DNA of 64,000 bases, taken from the NCBI RefSeq assembly GCF_001651805.1, contig NZ_CP015839.1, positions 3,100,001 to 3,164,000 on the forward strand. The letters run 5' to 3'. Positions within the stretch are counted from its first letter, which is position 1; each line of letters starts with the position of its first letter. A program made the translations under genes and the position numbers. Shown here piece after piece: positions 50,872 to 60,199 of the stretch. The notes below the pieces were generated by a model that searched no databases, had not been told where the DNA came from, and saw nothing but the letters and a program-made list of their open reading frames with translations. This DNA is from Marinobacterium aestuarii. GTDB taxonomy: Bacteria; Pseudomonadota; Gammaproteobacteria; Pseudomonadales; Balneatricaceae.

Positions 50872-52180
50872 TGTACGTATCAACCACATAGGTTACAAAG
50901 AATATAACCCACATAGGTTACACTTTTATCGTTAAATACCGAGCCGATTTTTCCTTCATCGTGCGAATATCAAACCCTCCCAGCCGGATAGGCCCGAAGT
51001 ACAGATCCCAGATACCATCGGCCACTTCCTCAAGCCCGACCTGCTCGCCCGCCAGTAAATACGCCACATAGACCTGACAGCCACGCCAGTAGACAACCCC
51101 ACTCGGCTGCACCTTTTTCACGTCGAAGTAACTCGGATAATGCAGCGGTGGCAGGCGACTGGGATAGGGTCGCGGCGAGGGTGTATAGACGCAATCAGGC
51201 ATTGTTTGCTGCAGCGCTTCATGCGGGCGCTCGCAATTATAGAAGTGCCTGAATCGGTCCAAGTCCTGTTGCTGGTCGACCATGTTTGCCGCCGGTGCCG
51301 GCAGTACCCATTCTTTCAGGGTTCTGTGCATGCGCTCATGCTGGCCATTCTGTTGCGGCTTCCCGGGCTCAATGCGCTCGGGCAGGATACCCAGGTGAAG
51401 CCACCAAATCGACAGCTTGGATAACCCGCCTCTGGCGACCGTCGCGAAAGGGACGCCATTATCAGAGCGGATGCGTGACGGCAAACCAAACTCTTTGAAA
51501 AGACGGACAAAAACAGGCTTGCTCAGCGCAAAGCGCGTGCTTACAAGTCCCTGGCACCCCAGCAAATATCGGCTGCTATGGTCCATCACTGTCAAGGGAT
51601 AACACCAGCGCCCGTCCTGCATTTTGAACTGCCCTTTGAAGTCGACGCTCCACACCTCGTTGGGGTCCTGGACATCGGCGAAAGGATGCCGTGAGGCAGG
51701 TACTCGCTGACGCCGCCGTTTGGGTTTGATGAGCCCGGCCTTGCGCAGAATATTGTAAACGGTGGTTGTTGAGGGCAACTCCTCGGGTGGGAACTGCTCT
51801 TCCAGCAACTTAAGCAGCTTCTTGGGGCCGAGTCGTACGCGGAACTTCCGGCGCAGGCTGATGATCGCCTCGCGGATAGCATAGGGCGTTTTGCCGCTTA
51901 TTTGTAACGGTGCCCGGCTTTGGCTCTCCAGGCCCCCCAGGCCCTGTTCTCGGTAGCGAGAAGTCCACTTATACCCGGTCTTTCGGCTGATACCGTAGCG
52001 CGCACAGAGCGCCGTCATGGTGATGCCACCACGCAGATAATCCGCCATAAAAAGCACTTTCTGATCCATAGGACACATCTCCAGCCACGGCATAGGCACC
52101 TCCTCGTCGACGCTTAAAGCCTAGAGAAGTGTTACCCATGTTATTGAACTGAACTGTTACCTATGTGGGTTAACCGTACC
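50872..52180 (-). mobile_element. IS481-family insertion sequence, apparently complete
   Basis: About 1.3 kb. Ends: TGTACGTATCAACCACATAGG on one side and GGTACGGTTAACCCACATAGG on the other (reverse strand), 18 of 25 positions matching. Each end carries a second internal CACATAGGTTAC or ACATGGGTAAC motif, probable transposase binding sites. A full-length transposase gene is inside. It interrupts structured repeat copy 8 between the core and the external hairpin. No clear target duplication is seen. Confidence 0.85.
50918..52093 (-). CDS. IS481-family transposase
   Basis: 391 residues from the ATG at 52093, preceded by GAGGAGG. N-terminal helix-turn-helix: ADYLRGGITMTALCARYGIS with RKTGYKWTSRYREQGLGGLE; DDE integrase core: EVWSVDFKGQFKMQDGRWCY (first Asp), RIRSDNGVPFATVARGGLSK (second Asp) and GKPQQNGQHERMHRTLKEWV (Glu). 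C-terminal tail of about 100 residues ends TMKEKSARYLTIKV. The gene is intact and probably functional. Confidence 0.92.
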   Translation of the reverse strand: MPWLEMCPMDQKVLFMADYLRGGITMTALCARYGISRKTGYKWTSRYREQGLGGLESQSRAPLQISGKTPYAIREAIISLRRKFRVRLGPKKLLKLLEEQFPPEELPSTTTVYNILRKAGLIKPKRRRQRVPASRHPFADVQDPNEVWSVDFKGQFKMQDGRWCYPLTVMDHSSRYLLGCQGLVSTRFALSKPVFVRLFKEFGLPSRIRSDNGVPFATVARGGLSKLSIWWLHLGILPERIEPGKPQQNGQHERMHRTLKEWVLPAPAANMVDQQQDLDRFRHFYNCERPHEALQQTMPDCVYTPSPRPYPSRLPPLHYPSYFDVKKVQPSGVVYWRGCQVYVAYLLAGEQVGLEEVADGIWDLYFGPIRLGGFDIRTMKEKSARYLTIKV

Positions 52181-52357
52181 GGCGTGCTTTCTTTGGTTAC
52201 TTTATTTGCACGAGCAAAGAAAGTAACGCGCCAGCAAGGCGCAACATGAGCCATCAAACCGCTCGGATACCTCAGCCTGCACAGGCTCCAACACAGTCAC
52301 CTTAATCTCACCTCAACCATCGTAATGGGTCGATGTAAGATGAAAATGCTCCCCTTG

Positions 52358-53662
52358 CTACCAGTCGCCCACCACGTAACCGAGTTTGTCCGGCAGCCAG
52401 AGCGCGATTCCCGGCACCAGCATTACCAGTAACAAACTGACCGACATGGCAGCGATAAACACCAGCGCCCAGCCCAGGGTCTGCTCCAGCCGTATATTGG
52501 CGATGCGCGTGGTCACCATCAGGTTGACCGCCACCGGCGGCGTAAACTGCCCGATAGCGATATTCATCGCCAGCAGAATACCGAACCACACCGGGTTCCA
52601 CTCAAAATACTGCATCAGTGGCAACAGTATGGGGATCAGGATCAGATAGATCGAGATCGCATCCAGCAGCATGCCGGCGATCAGCACCAGCACCATTACC
52701 AGCCCCAGCAACACCCAGCCATTGTCCGACAGCGACAGCAGTGCGTCGGCCAGATGACGGAAGGTGCCCAGCGTAGTGCCGGCCCAGGCAAAGATGCCCG
52801 CCAGGGCGATGATCAGCATGACGATGCCGGAGGTCACAGCCGCATCATTCAGCAGACTGGCGATATCGCGCCAGCCAAGCTTGCGGTACACCACCACACC
52901 CACGATCACGCCATAGGTAACAGCCACCACAGCAGCTTCCGTGGGCGTGAACAGCCCCGAACGCAGGCCGCCAAGAATCAGCACAGGTGCAAAGAGTGCC
53001 GGTAGCGCCTCGCGAAAACTCTGCAGCAGCGGCGGCCGCTCGGACGCCTCCGGCGACTCCCAGCCGTAATGCCGCGACAGCAGCCAGGCCGGCACCAACA
53101 ATGACATGCCGGCCAGGATGCCGGGGAAGAGGCCGGCGGCAAAGAGCGCCCGCAGATCGACACCGGGCACCACGATGGAATACAGAATCAGCGCGATGGA
53201 TGGCGGTATCAATATTGCGGTTGAAGATGAGGCCGCAATCAGGGCGGCGGAAAACGGCGGCGGATAGCCCGCCTTGCGCATGCTCGGCAGCATCACCATG
53301 GCCACGGCGGCAGCATCCGCAGGACCCGAACCACTCATGCCCCCCATGATCAGGCACACCAGTATGGCGACCACAGCCAGGCCGCCATGCCGGGGCCCAA
53401 TCAGCGCCTGGGCAAAGCGCACCAGGCTTGCGGCCACACCTGCGCGCTCAAAGATAAGACCGGTGAGGATAAACAGCGGTATGGCGATCAGCGGATACTT
53501 CGCCACGCTGTTGTAGGTATTGGTTCCCAGGGTCGCCAGCATATCGGGGGACAAGCCACTCAGGATACCGACCACACCACCCAGCCCCAGGGCAAAGGCC
53601 ACGGGCACACCCAGCAACAGCGCCAGCAGGAAGCTGCCGATCATCAGTACATCAGGACTCAT
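52358..53662 (-). CDS. dctM: TRAP transporter large permease (DctM-type), second system
   Basis: 434 residues. Typical DctM: VPVAFALGLGGVVGILSGLS, LIMGGMSGSGPADAAAVAMV, AALIAASSSTAILIPPSIAL, FTPTEAAVVAVTYGVIVGVV and IGQFTPPVAVNLMVTTRIAN. It overlaps dctQ by 11 bp. The substrate cannot be read from the neighbours, since the operon contains no catabolic gene. The stop lies 8 bp from the end of repeat copy 8. Confidence 0.93.
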   Translation of the reverse strand: MSPDVLMIGSFLLALLLGVPVAFALGLGGVVGILSGLSPDMLATLGTNTYNSVAKYPLIAIPLFILTGLIFERAGVAASLVRFAQALIGPRHGGLAVVAILVCLIMGGMSGSGPADAAAVAMVMLPSMRKAGYPPPFSAALIAASSSTAILIPPSIALILYSIVVPGVDLRALFAAGLFPGILAGMSLLVPAWLLSRHYGWESPEASERPPLLQSFREALPALFAPVLILGGLRSGLFTPTEAAVVAVTYGVIVGVVVYRKLGWRDIASLLNDAAVTSGIVMLIIALAGIFAWAGTTLGTFRHLADALLSLSDNGWVLLGLVMVLVLIAGMLLDAISIYLILIPILLPLMQYFEWNPVWFGILLAMNIAIGQFTPPVAVNLMVTTRIANIRLEQTLGWALVFIAAMSVSLLLVMLVPGIALWLPDKLGYVVGDW

Positions 53663-54155
53663 AGTGCTCTTCCTCAGCCTGTGCGTGGTCGCGCCCGCGC
53701 AGCCGGTCGATCAAATTCTGGGTAAGCCGGATCATCATGGCGCCGCAGAGCACTGGCAGCCAGATCACATAGATCCAGTTGGGCAGGCCCAGGCCCGGAG
53801 ACAGCGATTCCCACTGATACTCTTCAAGCGCGAAGATAGCGCCATACCAGACGGCAATAGCCAGCACCAGCAGGCTCGCGGCCCACTGCAGTACATAGAG
53901 CAGCGGCAGCCAGCTCGCCGGCAAACGGTGCTCGATCAGTTCGATACGGATATGCTGGTTGGAGCGGGCCGCCACTGCGGCACCGGCGAAGGTCATCACC
54001 ACCAGCAGAAACACCGAGTACTCCTCGGTGAAGGCAAAGGAGGCGTCAGTGGCATAGCGGACGACCACGTTGCCAAGACTGATCAGGCAGATGGCAGCCA
54101 GCGCCAGCGAAGCCAGCCAGGCTTCGGGGCCGGCTTTGGGCGATCTGGGGGACAT
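53652..54155 (-). CDS. dctQ: TRAP transporter small permease (DctQ-type), second system
   Basis: 167 residues from the ATG at 54155, four helices. Motifs: NVVVRYATDASFAFTEEYSV and RSNQHIRIELIEHRLP (the H-x-RIEL version of the DctQ motif). It pairs with DctM at 52358; 71 bp separate it from the dctP stop. Confidence 0.9.
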   Translation of the reverse strand: MSPRSPKAGPEAWLASLALAAICLISLGNVVVRYATDASFAFTEEYSVFLLVVMTFAGAAVAARSNQHIRIELIEHRLPASWLPLLYVLQWAASLLVLAIAVWYGAIFALEEYQWESLSPGLGLPNWIYVIWLPVLCGAMMIRLTQNLIDRLRGRDHAQAEEEHYES

Positions 54156-54226
54156 GTTGACTCCGAAATGAAAGCACGCCCACAGCACAGGCTGCGGGCG
54201 CGGGATTGCGCGGTTTATGGTGCGGT

Positions 54227-55237
54227 TTATTGCGTGCGGTTAGCGACGGCGTCCTGCGCCTGCTTCACAAGATCCGCCCCGATGCGCGGCGTCCAGCTGT
54301 CATACACAGACTGAGTCGCCTGCACGAAAGCCGCCTGCTGTTCCGGCGTCAGGTCGGTGACGTTCACGCCACGTTGCTTGATCGTGGCCAGGGTATCAGC
54401 CAGTTCGGCACGGGATTTCTTGATTTCCCACTGCCCGGCATCGATGGCCGCCTGCTTGAGCAGCGCCTGATCTTCAACAGAGAAGGTTTTCCAGACACGG
54501 TTGCTGACAGCAAACACCAGCGGGTCCGCCATGTAGTGCCACTGGGTCAGGTAGAGCTGGCCGACCTGATCGATACGGGCGACATCGAACACCGACAGCG
54601 GGTTTTCCTGGCCATCAACGGCACCGGTGGTCAGCGCGGGCTTGGCATCGGCCCAGCTCATCTGGGTCGGGTTGGCACCGAGCGCGCTAAAGGTATCCTG
54701 GAACAGCGGCGAGCCAACGACGCGGATCTTGAGCCCTTTCAGGTCGTCGGGTGTAACGATGGCGCGCTTGGAGTTGGACAGTTCACGAAAGCCGTTCTCG
54801 CCCCAGGCCAGCGGCGTCACGCCACGTTTCTCGATCGCCTTGAATACCGCCTCGCCGGCCTCCCCCTGGGTGATCGCATCGATGGCCTGTTCGTCCGGCA
54901 TCAGAAACGGCAGCGAAAACAAGTTCAGTTCCGGCACCTGGGGCGACCAGTTGATGGTGGACCCCACCGCCATATCGATCAGACCCGAACGCATGGCGGA
55001 AAACTCCTTGGTCTGGTCGCCGGAGACCAGCTGGGAGTTGCTGTAGATCTTCATATTGATACGGCCCTGGGAACGCTCCGTTACCAGTTCGACCCACTTT
55101 TCAGCCGCCTGGCCCCAGGGGAATGCCGCTGGCAGAACCGTGGATACGGTATATTCAGCTTTGTAATCGGCGCTGGCGAAAGGCCCCAGCAACATCCCCA
55201 GGGTCGCTGCTGCGAGCAATGTACGTCGTTTCAACAT
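54227..55237 (-). CDS. dctP: TRAP transporter periplasmic binding protein (DctP-type), second system
   Basis: 336 residues from the ATG at 55237, with GAAG before it. Signal peptide (MLKRRTLLAAATLGMLLGPF ASA). Mature part: AFPWGQAAEKWVELVTERSQ, then QLVSGDQTKEFSAMRSGLID, and LKGLKIRVVGSPLFQDTFSA with the ligand-binding Arg. It presents an organic acid to DctQM. A 262-bp gap to the LysR gene at 55500 holds a GGCCCCCGGGGCC palindrome (55370-55382) and no gene. Confidence 0.92.
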   Translation of the reverse strand: MLKRRTLLAAATLGMLLGPFASADYKAEYTVSTVLPAAFPWGQAAEKWVELVTERSQGRINMKIYSNSQLVSGDQTKEFSAMRSGLIDMAVGSTINWSPQVPELNLFSLPFLMPDEQAIDAITQGEAGEAVFKAIEKRGVTPLAWGENGFRELSNSKRAIVTPDDLKGLKIRVVGSPLFQDTFSALGANPTQMSWADAKPALTTGAVDGQENPLSVFDVARIDQVGQLYLTQWHYMADPLVFAVSNRVWKTFSVEDQALLKQAAIDAGQWEIKKSRAELADTLATIKQRGVNVTDLTPEQQAAFVQATQSVYDSWTPRIGADLVKQAQDAVANRTQ

Positions 55238-55499
55238 TTCTTCAAGTCCTTGTGTGAATAGCATCCGCTGGAACAATGCCGGCACCAACAAGGGCATGTT
55301 AGCGCTGACAAATGGCGCCTGATTATACGCTGTCACGCCAACACAAGTGAAACCCCGTATCACCTTTATGGCCCCCGGGGCCACCCGGCATACAGAACCT
55401 GCTCTGTGGTCAGGCCAAGGCGGCCCTCAGAGTCGCCTCCTTTTCGAGTGTACTGCCATGCGGTGCCGCCCGGCGAGACCCAGCTTTAACACCAGGGCT

Positions 55500-56417
55500 T
55501 CAGATCCGGGTTTCCAGCAGCGCCCGGCGCGCCTCGATGATTCCCGCCAGGGTGTCGCGTAACCAGACAAGGCCCGGGGAGTGATCATCACGACAATGCC
55601 AGGCCAGGGTTATGGCCGCCGGCGGCACTGCTAAGGGCACCGGCTTTACCACCAGATCACCGGCCAGGTGCGCCTGGGCCACGATGGGATAGGGTAATAC
55701 CGTGATCAGGCGAGTATCGCGTATCAGGTGTAGCGCACCGGCAAAACTGTTCACCGTCATGGCGATACGCCGTGCACGGCCCTGCTGCCTCAGGCAGCTG
55801 TCCACTATGCCCTGGGCATCACCGGACAGAGACACCAGCAGATGCTCCGCAGCCAGAAAGCGTTCCAGTGTCATCGCCTCGCCCGCCAACCCATGACTGG
55901 CACTCATTACGCAGGCAAAATGATTATTGAACATGGGCCTGGTGCGGATCTGCGCACTGCTGCCGGGATAGTAATCCAGCACCAGGTCGACCTCGGCATT
56001 AAGCAACAGGGCTTCGCCATCGGCCTTGTAGGGCACCGCATGGATATCAATACCCGGCGCCTGCTGCTCGATAATCTGGCGCAATGGCAACCAGAGCAAG
56101 GCCGTCATGCCATCGGTCAGGGCGATGCGAAACCGCGCCCGGGCCTGGCTCGGCACAAAGTGCGCTGGCGTCACGGCCTGGGCAATCTGCTCAAGCGGGC
56201 CGGCAATGCTGCGCCACAGCTCAATCGCAAAGGGCGTTGGCCGCAATCCCCGCCCCTGCTTGACGAACAGCGGGTCCCTCCAGTGATGGCGCATGCGCGC
56301 AACGGCGTTGGATACCGAGGGCTGCGTCATCGCCAGGCGCTCGGCCGCAGCGGTCACGGACTGCTCCTGCATGATGACATCAAAGATGGCGAACAGATTC
56401 AGATCAGGCCTGGCCAT
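55500..56417 (-). CDS. LysR-family transcriptional regulator
   Basis: 305 residues. DNA-binding domain: LNLFAIFDVIMQEQSVTAAA and MTQPSVSNAVARMRHHWRDP; NodD/SyrM-like branch by the opening RPDLNLFAIFDVIMQE. Effector domain covers residues 90-300. It is divergent from the quinone reductase gene at 56530 with a 112-bp gap and is probably its regulator. Confidence 0.87.
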   Translation of the reverse strand: MARPDLNLFAIFDVIMQEQSVTAAAERLAMTQPSVSNAVARMRHHWRDPLFVKQGRGLRPTPFAIELWRSIAGPLEQIAQAVTPAHFVPSQARARFRIALTDGMTALLWLPLRQIIEQQAPGIDIHAVPYKADGEALLLNAEVDLVLDYYPGSSAQIRTRPMFNNHFACVMSASHGLAGEAMTLERFLAAEHLLVSLSGDAQGIVDSCLRQQGRARRIAMTVNSFAGALHLIRDTRLITVLPYPIVAQAHLAGDLVVKPVPLAVPPAAITLAWHCRDDHSPGLVWLRDTLAGIIEARRALLETRI

Positions 56418-56529
56418 GGCAACAACTCATCATTTAAATCAATGAATATACCACTCAATATCAATTAGAAAGCGGGAATAAAAAGCCGGACACTGCCTTC
56501 ACCCAAGCAGACGACCCTGGAGACACTGA

Positions 56530-57480
56530 ATGAAAGCGGCCTATATCAACGCATACGGCAACGTCGAGCAGCTGATTGTCGGCACCCTGCCCAAGCCCGA
56601 AATCGCACCCGACCAGGTGCTGATCAGTGTTATCGCGGCGGGTGTAAACCCGGTGGACTTTCATGTCAGAAACGGCATGTTCCGGGATTCCGGCATGCAC
56701 AGCCTGCCGCTGGTACCCGGCTGGGATGCCGCCGGCCTTGTCGCCGCAGTGGGAGCACAGGTAAGCCACCTCAAAGTCGGTGATGCCGTCTTCGTACACT
56801 CCCCTATCGGCCAGCAGGGTGCCTATGCCGACTACCTGGCGGTGGATGCACAGTTCGTCGCCCCCAAGCCCGACAGCCTGAGCTTTGTACAAAGCGCCGC
56901 GGTGCCGCTGGCGGCCCTAACCGCCTGGCAGGGACTGCTGCACGACGGCCAGCTCAAGGCCGGCCAGCGGCTACTGATACATAATGCCGCCGGGGGCGTG
57001 GGCAGTTTCGCGGTACAGATCGCCAGGCATGTCGGCGCCCGGGTGATGGCCTGCGCATCGGCCCGCAACCGGGACTATGTGCTGGCGCTCGGCGCCGATG
57101 AATACATCGACTATCAGCAGGCGCCCTTCGAGGATCAGGTCGACGCAGTGGATCTGGTCTTTGCCGCCACAGGAGGCAATGACATACTGCCGCGCTCACT
57201 GCAGGTGATCAAGCCGGGCGGCCGGCTGGTATCCACCTTCGACGACATGCCACAGGCCCATGCACTGGAATGCCAGGTGGAGTTCACACGCATGTGGGTG
57301 AAACCCGACAGTAAGAGCCTTAGCCTGATCGCCGAGCTGATCGACCAACACCGAATCCGCGTCCCCATCGATTCGGTCTACCCACTGGAGCATGCACACC
57401 AGGCCATGCAGCGCAGCGAGAGTGGCCGTGCGGTCGGCAAGATCGTGCTCAACCTGAACCCGTCCATCAGTGGGCTCTAA
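56530..57480 (+). CDS. Zinc-free MDR-family NADPH:quinone reductase-like protein
   Basis: 316 residues. Medium-chain dehydrogenase/reductase fold: VIAAGVNPVDFHVRNGMFRD, LPLVPGWDAAGLVAAVGAQV, LLIHNAAGGVGSFAVQIARH (AxxGVGxxAxQ cofactor loop) and DLVFAATGGNDILPRSLQVI. No Cys/His zinc-site cluster is visible, so it belongs to the quinone oxidoreductase branch. It probably reduces quinones or enones with NADPH. Confidence 0.87.
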   Translation: MKAAYINAYGNVEQLIVGTLPKPEIAPDQVLISVIAAGVNPVDFHVRNGMFRDSGMHSLPLVPGWDAAGLVAAVGAQVSHLKVGDAVFVHSPIGQQGAYADYLAVDAQFVAPKPDSLSFVQSAAVPLAALTAWQGLLHDGQLKAGQRLLIHNAAGGVGSFAVQIARHVGARVMACASARNRDYVLALGADEYIDYQQAPFEDQVDAVDLVFAATGGNDILPRSLQVIKPGGRLVSTFDDMPQAHALECQVEFTRMWVKPDSKSLSLIAELIDQHRIRVPIDSVYPLEHAHQAMQRSESGRAVGKIVLNLNPSISGL

Positions 57481-57583
57481 ACAGCCCCCATGCCTGTCAT
57501 TAACAGAGCGTCCCCTGCCGGTGTCGCTCTGTCTACGGAGCCCCCAGTGCAGCGTCTTTGAGGGCGCACCGCCAGACAGGCTG

Positions 57584-58261
57584 CTAACGATAAAGCAGCC
57601 TGGAGCCTTCGGAAATCAGATCCAGCCCATAGTGGGCGCCCTGGCTCTGGGTCACCAGACGATCAATGGGCTCAAGATAGAGCACATAACTGCTGTGATG
57701 AATGGGGACCACCTTGGTCGGCGACAGCGCTCTTGCCAGCTGCACTGCAGCGTCTGCCCCCATGCTTATTTTTCCAAGCGGCCCCGGGGTGCCGACCCTG
57801 CCCAGGTGGGGCATCAGAATATCCAGCGGGCCCCGCGCCCTCACCGCCTGGATAACATCCTCGGCAGCCAGGGTATCGCCCGTCCAGTAGAGCGTTTTTT
57901 TCCAGTCCCCCTGGGTAACGTCGATCCAGTAGCCATTACCCAGCCCTAAAAGAGGGTCGATACTTGCATCGCCTGAATGGTGAGCCAGTACCGCCGTAAA
58001 TGTCACTGTTCCAGCACCCGCCTGATAACTGACGCTCTCATTCCAGGCCCGTGACGTCAGCGCAGAAAACCCCTTTTCCTGCATTTTCTGTGCATCATGG
58101 GACGGTGCTACCAGCGGCATGTTCCTGGGCAACTGTTGCTCGGCCGCCTGATCAAAGTGATCTTCATGGGCATGGCTGAGGACAACCAGATCAACAGCGG
58201 CGCTCTGGGCATCAGCTCCATAGGACAGACAGCGTCCGGCTACGTATACTCCCGGTTTGGT
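57584..58261 (-). pseudogene. Metallo-beta-lactamase-fold hydrolase, N-terminus missing
   Basis: The frame runs from an in-frame TAG (58262-58264) to the stop at 57584. It reads KPGVYVAGRCLSYG, then LVVLSHAHEDHFDQAAEQQL with the HxHxDH zinc motif, later GDASIDPLLGLGNGYWIDVT, YWTGDTL, and VVPIHHSSYVLYLEPIDRLV with the last zinc ligands. This is the UlaG/RomA-type family of about 300 residues; roughly 40-60 residues of the N-terminus, including the start, are absent. An internal ATG at 58132 would lose the zinc motif. Hence a truncated gene, probably cut by the event that placed the ABM gene next to it. Confidence 0.7.
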
Positions 58262-58287
58262 CTATAAACGCCACCTGGAACCCGCCA

Positions 58288-58623
58288 ATGTCATCCCTTG
58301 TTTACTGTACCGCCCAGTTCAAGCCGCGCCCTGGCAAGGACGCCGAACTCTTTGCCACATTGCAGACCCTCGAACCCAATACGCTGCGCGAAGACGGCTG
58401 TGTGCAGTACCGCGTCACCCGCCAGGTCAGTAGCCCCTTCGCCGACGGCGAGAGCTACCCCATCGTCTTCCATGAGATATGGCAGGACATGAACGCCTTC
58501 GAGCAACACTGCCAGCGCCGCGAGATCAGCGCGTTTTTCAGCCGTTACTGCGAAGCACCCGATGGTTTGGCAGAGGCCTGGAATGTCTGTGTCTATTCCG
58601 ACGCCGCCGATGAGCCGGCCTGA
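58288..58623 (+). CDS. Antibiotic biosynthesis monooxygenase (ABM) domain protein
   Basis: 111 residues, one ferredoxin-like ABM domain: AQFKPRPGKDAELFATLQTL, REDGCVQYRVTRQVSSPFA and FHEIWQDMNAFEQHCQRREI. Relatives (YgiN type) are cofactor-free quinol monooxygenases. It starts only 24 bp from the stop that truncates the metallo-hydrolase fragment. Confidence 0.85.
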   Translation: MSSLVYCTAQFKPRPGKDAELFATLQTLEPNTLREDGCVQYRVTRQVSSPFADGESYPIVFHEIWQDMNAFEQHCQRREISAFFSRYCEAPDGLAEAWNVCVYSDAADEPA

Positions 58624-59100
58624 GGGCAGACCGGAATAGCTGCGATTCGCACTTAGAAACATGCCGCCAGGATACCTGATATAGGCCCTGCACAGCTGGC
58701 TCGGCCTGCCACGGGCGAGCCGATGTCGCGCCCTGTCACAAACAGGTTTTACGGCCAAAGTGCTGCTAGGATTAGCGTTACCGCGCCGGGGTCGCCCCTG
58801 GGCGTACGGGCCGGTTAATCCCAGACCCCTCGCATTCAGCATGCCTGTACGGGATCCAATAATGATAAGACCTAGCAGCCTGTCGGACTTAACACTGACC
58901 TACTCGACTCGGGCATCCTGCTTCGCCCTACCGCCTGCATCCATGCAGTCGTGCGGCCAAGCCCGGCAAGCTGCGAGCAGCTGCCCGCCTGAGCTTGTCA
59001 CCGACTGCCCACGGCGCTGCTTCCACGAGTACGCAACCTCCCTGTTCTATCTTTGCCCCGCGCTAGTGCTGTATTCCCTGGCAACTCGGGTCCCTGACTG
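58624..59100. other. Intergenic stretch without a recognised gene
   Basis: 477 bp before the diguanylate cyclase. I see no coding resemblance on either strand. The segment CCTAGCAGCCTGTCGGACTT (58871-58890) resembles a sequence often found at insertion-element edges, but no second end is present. Confidence 0.45.
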
Positions 59101-60174
59101 ATGTATAAAACCTACCAGCACGACTCCCTCGCCGAGGCCGACAAAACCCTTAATCAGCTGCTGAATGTCCTTGTCGAGGGCACCTGGGACTGGCGCGCCG
59201 ACACAGGCCATGTCGCACGCAACCCCGGCTGGTACCGCATGCTGGGCTATGCAACAGGCGAGCTGAAACAGGATGTCTTTAGCTGGGAAAACATCATTCA
59301 CCCGGATGATTATGCCCGCGTCGTTGATTATATCGAAAGCTTCATCAGCGGTGCCCGGGAAGACTACTGCATCGAATATCGCTGCAAAAAAGCCGACAAC
59401 ACTTACCTCTGGATACGGGATCGCGCCCATATTATCAGCCGCCACCCCGATGGCAGCGCCTCCCGCATCATCGGTGCCCACGAGAACATCCATCAGTACA
59501 AAACCATTCAGGTTGAACTGATGGAACAGAACAGACACCTGCGCGATGGCAGCATCACGCTAGAGAATACCCTGCAGCAGAAAGCCCGTGAACTGGAAGA
59601 AAAAAACCGGGAACTAGAAGCAAAAATACGCGAAGTAGAATATATCTCGAATACCGATCAGCTGACTGAAATCGCCAACCGCAAGCGCTTCGAAGAAGAA
59701 ATACAGCAGGAAATTGGCCGCGCCAGGCGCTACAAGCACCCCTTGACCCTGGCCATATTCGATCTGGACCTGTTCAAGGACATCAACGATACCCACGGTC
59801 ATGGAACGGGCGATCAGGTACTGAAAAGCACCGCCGAGCTGGTGCGCTGCAATATCCGCAGCGTGGATGGTTTTGCCCGCTGGGGCGGTGAGGAGTTCAC
59901 CCTGATCTTCCCCAACATGACACTGGAAAATGCCCTGCTGGCCTGTGAGAAGCTGCGCACACTGATTCAACAACACGAGATCGAGCCCGGCCTCAGCTTC
60001 ACTGCGAGCTTTGGTGTCAGCCTGTTCCAGCACGGTGACTGTTTCGAAGATCTGCTGCGCCGTGCCGATGACGCCCTCTACCGCGCCAAGGACAAGGGGC
60101 GCAACCGAGTGGAAGCGCAACCCGCAACGCCCAGCACCCAGAGCGATAAACAGCCAGACGCCACCACATCCTGA
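59101..60174 (+). CDS. PAS-GGDEF diguanylate cyclase
   Basis: 357 residues, no membrane segment. PAS domain at about residues 25-135 (WDWRADTGHVARNPGWYRML, PAC part YRCKKADNTYLWIRDRAHII), a coiled coil at about 145-182 (ARELEEKNRELEAKIREVEY), and a GGDEF domain from 183: DQLTEIANRKRFEEEI, FDLDLFKDINDTHGH and the active loop GGEEF at 262-266. The inhibitory RxxD site (RSVD, 253-256) is five residues before it, so the enzyme should be active and product-inhibited. It makes cyclic di-GMP under control of the PAS signal. Confidence 0.94.
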   Translation: MYKTYQHDSLAEADKTLNQLLNVLVEGTWDWRADTGHVARNPGWYRMLGYATGELKQDVFSWENIIHPDDYARVVDYIESFISGAREDYCIEYRCKKADNTYLWIRDRAHIISRHPDGSASRIIGAHENIHQYKTIQVELMEQNRHLRDGSITLENTLQQKARELEEKNRELEAKIREVEYISNTDQLTEIANRKRFEEEIQQEIGRARRYKHPLTLAIFDLDLFKDINDTHGHGTGDQVLKSTAELVRCNIRSVDGFARWGGEEFTLIFPNMTLENALLACEKLRTLIQQHEIEPGLSFTASFGVSLFQHGDCFEDLLRRADDALYRAKDKGRNRVEAQPATPSTQSDKQPDATTS

Positions 60175-60199
60175 TGCCCGTGCAAGGGTTGTCATCTAC

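Larger units (their letters stand above)
50673..52350 (+). repeat. Structured dispersed repeat, copy 8, interrupted by IS481
   Basis: Starts AGAGCATTTTCACGAAACAT (50673) and ends GATGAAAATGCTC (about 52350), so the two ends are inverted repeats (GAGCATTTTCA). Left part: second stem CCGGGATTATGTTCCG with CGGAGCATGATTCTGG, where all 16 positions pair if four G-T(U) pairs are counted; GGGGG-CATGGATG-CCCCC on CGCCG/CGGCG; CCCGAAGGGG; outer arms CCCCTCAGC and GGCTGATGGGG. After the IS481 insertion (50872-52180) the repeat resumes at GGCGTGCTTTCTTTGG with the long hairpin TTACTTTATTTGC/GCAAAGAAAGTAA, GCGCC-AGCAA-GGCGC and a 110-bp tail shared with copies 3 and 5. It ends next to the dctM stop. Confidence 0.88.
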
